Assembly: GCF_905171765.1 (NCBI RefSeq)
Contig: NC_053395.1
Coordinates: forward strand, 184,530,156-184,594,155
DNA from: Bufo bufo
Lineage: Eukaryota > Chordata > Amphibia > Anura > Bufonidae
Reading direction: 5' to 3'
Length of the DNA: 64,000 bases
Shown here: in pieces, positions 63,943-64,000 of the stretch
Position numbering within the stretch: the stretch's first letter is position 1
Layout of the letters: each line of letters opens with the position of its first letter
Translations under genes and position numbers: made by a program
The notes under the pieces: model-generated
Seen by the model: the letters and a program-made list of their open reading frames with translations, nothing else
Databases searched by the model: none
Told to the model about the DNA's origin: nothing

Positions 63943-64000
63943 TTAAAGGGAACCTGTCACCTGCAAAACGCATATTAAACCGACCACAGTACCTTACAGT
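63943..64000. repeat. Left end of a TTAA MITE cut by the window edge
   Basis: TTAAAGGGAACCTGTCACC, the same terminus as the palindromes at 6773 and 17739. Confidence 0.7.

Overview
This window is vertebrate nuclear DNA, most likely from an anuran amphibian. It holds one recognisable host gene, the 3' two thirds of the GC-box transcription factor gene sp3 on the + strand. The rest is almost entirely mobile-element DNA: Tc1/mariner, hAT, piggyBac, PIF/Harbinger-like and Helitron DNA transposons, DIRS-type tyrosine-recombinase retrotransposons, Penelope-like elements (PLEs), L1 LINEs, one solo LTR, and many snap-back (palindromic) MITEs with TTAA or TAA/TTA target duplications. The anuran call is an inference from this mix plus the sp3 sequence. 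No bacterial genes, CRISPR arrays, rRNA or tRNA genes were seen.

Layout: 1-13363 is intergenic or 5' intronic repeat DNA. It contains palindromic MITEs, a PLE end with a candidate hammerhead ribozyme, a solo LTR with a 5-bp duplication inside a TTAA MITE, an L1 tail, and a decayed Tc1 element at 7409-8429. 13364-37320 carries four sp3 coding exons (13364-14678, 16651-16843, 18848-19044, 37007-37320) joined by GT-AG introns in matching phase; the first exons lie upstream of the window. The last intron is 18 kb and holds a Tc1 fossil broken by a hAT element, a partial DIRS element with two minisatellites (22793-25770), a structurally complete but frameshifted DIRS element (29250-34663), and a 39-bp G-rich minisatellite. 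37321 to about 40240 is the sp3 3' UTR. An 868-bp piece of it is duplicated at 42653-43518, inside another repeat.

45140-53475 is a nest built in a Helitron whose body is a 30-bp minisatellite. A PLE (RT plus GIY-YIG, itself carrying a MITE) and a 4-kb piggyBac element (TTAA duplication) are both inserted in the array. 53553-56124 is a second copy of the 7409 Tc1 family with a 5'-truncated L1 inserted (11-bp duplication). This fuses the transposase N-terminus in frame to the L1 ORF2 C-terminus in an open 481-codon frame. 56206-57776 is a separate Tc1 element with an uninterrupted 338-codon transposase. 58293-64000 is MITEs, a second PLE end with a hammerhead candidate, and unassigned sequence.

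The sp3 exons form one transcription unit. The other coding remnants are selfish elements with no sign of joint function. I found no convincing new multigene system. The best leads are the chimeric Tc1-L1 frame, the sp3 3' UTR duplication into a transposon hairpin, the ribozyme candidates, and the nested insertions with reconstructable empty sites.
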